In this document: one piece after another, positions 60,586 through 64,000 of the stretch | Position numbering within the stretch: position 1 is the first letter of the stretch | How the letters are laid out: each line of letters opens with the position of its first letter | From: VAXT01 sp963698015 | Lineage (GTDB): Bacteria > Actinomycetota > Thermoleophilia > Gaiellales > Gaiellaceae | Assembly: GCA_963698015.1 (NCBI GenBank) | Contig: OY969109.1 | Coordinates: forward strand, 1,984,001-2,048,000 | Reading direction: 5' to 3' | DNA: 64,000 bases | The notes under the pieces: generated by a model | The model's database searches: none | Seen by the model: only the letters and a program-made list of their open reading frames with translations | Told to the model about the DNA's origin: nothing | Translations under genes and position numbers: made by a program

Positions 60586-61833
60586 ATGCGCATCCTGCTC
60601 TGGCACGGGTACCTCCTCGGCGGGACCGGCTCGAACGTGTACACGCGCTCGCTCGCGCGCGAGTGGAGCCGCGCCGGCCACGACGTGACCGTGTTCGCGC
60701 AGGAGCCCCGGCCCGAGGACTACGACCTCGGCGGGGCGTCCGTCGTGCGCCCGGACATCGGCGGGCTGCTTCCGACATTCGTCCTCGACGAGTACGAAGG
60801 CATGGACGTCCGGCTCGTGCAGGACCTGACCGCGGCCGAGCGCGACCGCTACGTGACGGCGAACGCCGAAGCGCTGCGGGCACATCTGCCCGCCGACCTC
60901 GTGTTCGCGAACCACGTCGTGCTCGGCGGGCCCGTTGCGGCCGCGACCGGAGCGAGGTACGGGGTCAAGGCGCACGGCTCGGAGCTCGAGTACTCGATGC
61001 GCGGGAACGAGGAGCTGTCGCGCTGGGGGAGAGAGTCACTCGCAGGCGCCGAGGCGGTGTTCGTCGGCTCCGAGCACATCCGCCGGGTGCTCGACGAGGT
61101 CGTCGGCCACGTCGACCGCGTGCACGTCGTCCCGCCGGGCGTCGACGTCGACGAGTTCGTGCCGCTCCCACGCGCCGAGGCCCACGCGGAACTTGTGGTG
61201 GAAGCGTGGCAGGACCCGCCGAACCCGGGCAACGCGAACGAGCGGCTCCCGGACGACGGCAACGCGGAGCGATTCGAAACGTTCTTCGCAGATGAGACGC
61301 CGACCGTCCTCTATTTCGGAAAGCTCCTGCGCAACAAAGGCGTGCACGTGCTCTTCGAAGCACTCGAACGGATCGAGGTCGAGCCGCGCGCCGTCGTCGT
61401 CGGATTCGGGGACTACCGCGACGAGCTGGAGCGCCTGTGCCCACCGGGCACGCTCTTCACGGGAGCGCTCGAGCACCGACATCTCACGAAGCTGATCCCG
61501 CTCACCGACGTGACTGTCGTCCCATCGATCTTCCCTGAGGCGTTCGGGATGGTCGCCGCTGAGGCTGCGGCGGCGGGCTCCCTTCCGCTCGTCGCGAACC
61601 ACTCCGGGTTAGCTGAGATCGCTGCCGGTATCGCCTCTGAATACCCCGAGCAGTGTCGGGAGCTCGTGAGCTTCACGAGCGGCGACTCAGGCGCGCTCGC
61701 CGAGAAGCTGACTCGGCTTCTCGCCCTTGAGCCGCAGGAGCGGGCGCGGCTCCAGGAAGCGGCGAGACGCGCCGTCATCGAGCGCTGGAGCTGGGCGGGC
61801 GTCGCGCGGCGGTTGCTCGAGCCTTTTCACTAA
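60586..61833 (+). CDS. GT4-type glycosyltransferase
   Basis: A 415-residue retaining glycosyltransferase. The acceptor domain starts ILLWHGYLLGGTGSNVYTRSLA. The hinge region has VPPGVDVDEFVPL. The donor domain has PTVLYFGKLLRNKGVHVLFEAL, and FPEAFGMVAAEAAAAGSLPLVA supplies the E-x7-E site. The sugar and acceptor are unknown. It is followed 9 nt later by the YbdK-type ligase gene, so the two may act in one small-molecule pathway (for example a glycosylated thiol or peptide), which is only an inference. Confidence 0.82.
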   Translation: MRILLWHGYLLGGTGSNVYTRSLAREWSRAGHDVTVFAQEPRPEDYDLGGASVVRPDIGGLLPTFVLDEYEGMDVRLVQDLTAAERDRYVTANAEALRAHLPADLVFANHVVLGGPVAAATGARYGVKAHGSELEYSMRGNEELSRWGRESLAGAEAVFVGSEHIRRVLDEVVGHVDRVHVVPPGVDVDEFVPLPRAEAHAELVVEAWQDPPNPGNANERLPDDGNAERFETFFADETPTVLYFGKLLRNKGVHVLFEALERIEVEPRAVVVGFGDYRDELERLCPPGTLFTGALEHRHLTKLIPLTDVTVVPSIFPEAFGMVAAEAAAAGSLPLVANHSGLAEIAAGIASEYPEQCRELVSFTSGDSGALAEKLTRLLALEPQERARLQEAARRAVIERWSWAGVARRLLEPFH

Positions 61834-61842
61834 CCTCTCGCC

Positions 61843-63099
61843 GTGGCCGAGGAGCGCGTCCTGAGTGGCGACGAGCAGCTGCGGCTCGGCCGCGAGCAGT
61901 TCGAGTCTGCGACCGACTTCACGGTCGCGGTCGAGGAGGAGTTCGCGATCCTCGACCCGGAGAGCCTCTCGCTGACGGACGGCTTCGAGCAGCTGAAAGC
62001 AACCGCGCAGGGCACCGAGCTCGAGCCGCACCTCGCGGGCGAGCTGATCGCGTCCGAGGTCGAGATCCGGACGGGCCGTTGCGAGACATTCGCCGACGCG
62101 GTCGCGCTCGTCCCCAAGCGCCGTGCCCAGCTCCGCGAGCTCGCCGACGGCCTCGGCTTCACGCTCGGCGCGACCGGCGCCCACCCCTGGAGCCCGTGGC
62201 AGGAGCAGCGGATCATCGACACGCCGCACTACCGCGTGCGCGACGAGCTGCTCCGCTACGTCGTCTGGCGGAACAACACGTTCGGCCTCCACGTCCACGT
62301 CGCGATCCACGGGCCGGATCGCGCGGTGCGAGTCTGCGACGCCTTTCGCACGTACCTCCCGGAGCTGCTCGCGCTGTCCGCGAGCTCGCCGTTCCTCGAG
62401 CACGTGAACACGGGGCTGCACTCGGTGCGCACGCAGATCTTCACGAAGTTCTTTCCGCGTTGTGGCATCCCCGACGTCTACGGCGACTGGCGCACGTTCG
62501 AGGACTATTGCCACTTCCTGTTCGACACGGGCTCCATCCACGAGCACACGGAGATGTGGTGGTCGGTGCGCCCGCACCTCGCCTTTCCGACGGTCGAGAT
62601 CCGGATCTGCGACGCGCAACCGCTTGAGGATGAGGCGATCTCGCTGGTGGCGCTCGCGTACTCGCTGACAGCGCGGATCGCCCGTGCGCTCGACGAGGGC
62701 GAGGAGCTGCTCCACCCGCCGCACCGTGAGATCGAGGAGAACTTCTGGCGCGCGATCCGATGGGGGCTGTCGGGCGAGATGATCGACCTCGCGACGCACG
62801 AGGTGAGGCCTACGCGTGCCGCGCTCGAGGAGCTGATCGAGTGGGTGCGGCCGGTCGCCGAGGAGCTCGGCGCCGCGGAGTACCTGTCCGTGCCCTCGGC
62901 GAACGCGTGCGAGCGCCAGATCGCGCGCTTCGAGGAAGGTGCGACGCTCGAGGAGATTTACGCGGAGCAGGTTCGCCCCACTGAGGCGCCGCTTGGGGCG
63001 CCGCCTCCAGGAGGCTCGGGCTTGGCCCGAGCCTCCGTCGGAAATGACCAGTCGACTCAAGTGAACTCACCGGACGGGCCCGGAGTGGTCGGTGGCTGA
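61843..63099 (+). CDS. Carboxylate-amine ligase, YbdK/GCS2 family
   Basis: A 418-residue member of the GCS2 family (weak glutamate-cysteine ligases and related). TVAVEEEFAILDPESLSL is the metal/ATP-binding start. EVEIRTGRCETFADA, GATGAHPWSPW, NNTFGLHVHVAI and TVEIRICDAQPL are conserved. The domain ends near residue 380 (EEGATLEEIYAEQV). The last ~38 residues are low-complexity and overlie two hairpins that look like a terminator, so the original stop seems lost. It overlaps the DUF1844 start by 8 nt. Confidence 0.85.
   Translation: MAEERVLSGDEQLRLGREQFESATDFTVAVEEEFAILDPESLSLTDGFEQLKATAQGTELEPHLAGELIASEVEIRTGRCETFADAVALVPKRRAQLRELADGLGFTLGATGAHPWSPWQEQRIIDTPHYRVRDELLRYVVWRNNTFGLHVHVAIHGPDRAVRVCDAFRTYLPELLALSASSPFLEHVNTGLHSVRTQIFTKFFPRCGIPDVYGDWRTFEDYCHFLFDTGSIHEHTEMWWSVRPHLAFPTVEIRICDAQPLEDEAISLVALAYSLTARIARALDEGEELLHPPHREIEENFWRAIRWGLSGEMIDLATHEVRPTRAALEELIEWVRPVAEELGAAEYLSVPSANACERQIARFEEGATLEEIYAEQVRPTEAPLGAPPPGGSGLARASVGNDQSTQVNSPDGPGVVGG
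63010..63036 (+). terminator. Hairpin inside the 3' end of the GCS2-family gene
   Basis: GGAGGCTCGGGC pairs with GCCCGAGCCTCC (12 bp, TTG loop). A second GGCGCC-based hairpin lies just upstream (~62985-63003). These look like an intrinsic terminator placed within the reading frame. Confidence 0.5.
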
Positions 63100-63382
63100 G
63101 GAAGGCGAGCTCTCCCAGGAGGAGCTGCTCGAGCACATCCGGCAGCTGAAGGTGTCGGACCTGCTGCTCTCGATCCTCCCGACCGTCGCCCAGCTCGGCT
63201 ACGCGAAGCTCGAGCCGGAGGGCCGCGACCTCGAGCAGGCGAAGCTCGCCATCGAAGCGCTGCGCGCGCTGACGCCCGTCCTCGCCGGGTCGGTGCCCGT
63301 CGAGGTCGTGCACGACTTCGAGCAGGCGACCGCGAACCTGCAGCTCGCGTACGCGAAGGCGGTCGACGAGGAAGCCGGCTAG
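63092..63382 (+). CDS. DUF1844 family protein
   Basis: A 96-residue helical protein matching DUF1844 in size and pattern (LLSILPTVAQLGYAKLEP, LEQAKLAIEALRALTPVL). The acidic N-terminus (EEGELSQEELLEHI) is followed by an amphipathic region. The function is unknown. GTG 63092 lies within the end of the previous gene. Confidence 0.75.
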   Translation: MAEEGELSQEELLEHIRQLKVSDLLLSILPTVAQLGYAKLEPEGRDLEQAKLAIEALRALTPVLAGSVPVEVVHDFEQATANLQLAYAKAVDEEAG

Positions 63383-64000
63383 GAGCGGGCCCAGACGACA
63401 GCGGCGACCGGAAGCGCGGCCGCGAGCAGGACCGCGAGCGCGATCCAGCCCATCGTGTCGCCGCTCGAACCGTTGCTCTCGAGCGGAGCCGCCGCGATCG
63501 GGCGCGGCGCGGTGCGGTAGACGTAGATCGTCGAGCTGCGGCCGGTCGTGTCCGCGCCCGAGATGAACTGGTCGTACTGACGCTTGCGTGCGTAGGTCAG
63601 CTCGAGGTCGATCGTGTTCGCGAGCTGTGTGGAGACGCTCTGCGTCGGCCGCACGCGATCCGGGACGGCGACCGTTCGCACCCGCATCGAGACCTTCGGC
63701 GGCTGACGGCCGGGCACGAGGACCCGCAACTCGTTCCGGCGGACTCCGTCGAGCACGCCCTTGAAGCTCCGCGAGACGTCTCCGGACAGGACCGTGCCGG
63801 TCACGAGGAGCGGGGCCGCCACGCGGACGTCGACCGGCCGCTGGGCGCCCTGGATCTCGACGTTCAACCCTTCTGCTGTGAAGTTGTGCCTGATCGCGTT
63901 GCGAATGCGGCCCAGGACCTGGCCCAGCCCGACCGGCTCCACGTCGGCCGAGTACGACCTCGCGGTCACCCCGGTCACGTTTTCGATCACGAGCGCGGTC
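63379..64000 (-). CDS. Membrane-anchored hypothetical protein, truncated by the window
   Basis: The frame is open to the right edge, so the N-terminus may be missing; GTG 63990 is a possible start. At least 203 residues: an extracytoplasmic beta-rich part (VRVAAPLLVTGTVLSGDVSRSFKGVLDG, VSMRVRTVAVPDRVRP) and one membrane helix at the C-terminus (TMGWIALAVLLAAALPVAAVVWARS). No family is recognised. Its stop overlaps the DUF1844 stop by 4 nt on the opposite strand. Confidence 0.6.
   Translation of the reverse strand, partial: TALVIENVTGVTARSYSADVEPVGLGQVLGRIRNAIRHNFTAEGLNVEIQGAQRPVDVRVAAPLLVTGTVLSGDVSRSFKGVLDGVRRNELRVLVPGRQPPKVSMRVRTVAVPDRVRPTQSVSTQLANTIDLELTYARKRQYDQFISGADTTGRSSTIYVYRTAPRPIAAAPLESNGSSGDTMGWIALAVLLAAALPVAAVVWARS

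Overview
The window is about 70% GC, rich in GTG/TTG starts, and packed with same-strand genes that overlap by 4 nt (ATGA, GTGA, TTGA). Housekeeping content, a branched-chain amino acid ABC operon, a mixed-substrate/PPi-type phosphofructokinase and an actinobacterial-style LexA box all suggest an Actinomycetota genome, most likely class Thermoleophilia (Gaiellales/Solirubrobacterales). That placement is inference from gene content and style. No marker phylogeny was run.

Layout. 1-5.1 kb is a dense housekeeping run: mtaB end, HIT, yqeY, phoH, ybeY, an undecaprenol kinase-PAP2 fusion, cdd, era and a histidine phosphatase. 5.1-8.5 kb holds deoC with a full aldehyde dehydrogenase and a half-length one lacking the catalytic region (an ALDH16-like pair). 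8.5-10.4 kb has a TrpC-like barrel without the catalytic lysine motif and a GT39-like membrane glycosyltransferase. 10.43-17.74 kb looks like an integrated, decayed element. A 13-bp direct repeat flanks it, the left copy forming the stop of the glycosyltransferase gene, and a tyrosine integrase C-terminus remains inside the left end. It carries a coiled-coil protein, an XRE regulator, a zinc-ribbon protein, a complete sigma-70 factor, an R2/ferritin-like di-iron protein, a GT4 glycosyltransferase and ClpP. 17.7-20.9 kb: lipoprotein, Dyp-like exported protein, PPi-PFK and tRNA-Leu(CAA). 21-26.5 kb: the livJHMGF operon with a palindrome filling the promoter spacer. 26.6-37 kb: LarA-like, tandem GNAT, polA, FG-GAP/PASTA protein, hydrolase, rpsA, coaE and a lytic transglycosylase. 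37-45.5 kb: RHH protein with a DUF4097 protein, two MFS genes (the first frameshifted), uvrB and several small membrane genes. 45.5-52.7 kb: LexA-box uvrA, 2H phosphoesterase, YIP1, pantothenate genes (DUF2520-panC-panB), fmdB and family-4 UDG. 52.7-55.6 kb: a t6A cluster with a GrpB-TsaE fusion, tsaB, rimI and tsaD. 55.6-64 kb: subtilase, glutamate dehydrogenase, glutaredoxin-like, rex, GT4, a YbdK-type ligase, DUF1844 and a truncated membrane protein gene.

The most unusual signal is a 27-bp AT-rich palindrome-bearing sequence. It occurs identically, in the same reading frame, inside two housekeeping genes 24 kb apart (polA and tsaB) and encodes the same nine residues in both. A related-looking tandem 17-mer sits inside panC, and GC-rich palindromes lie after rex. 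Together these suggest small palindromic elements that insert in frame into genes of this lineage.
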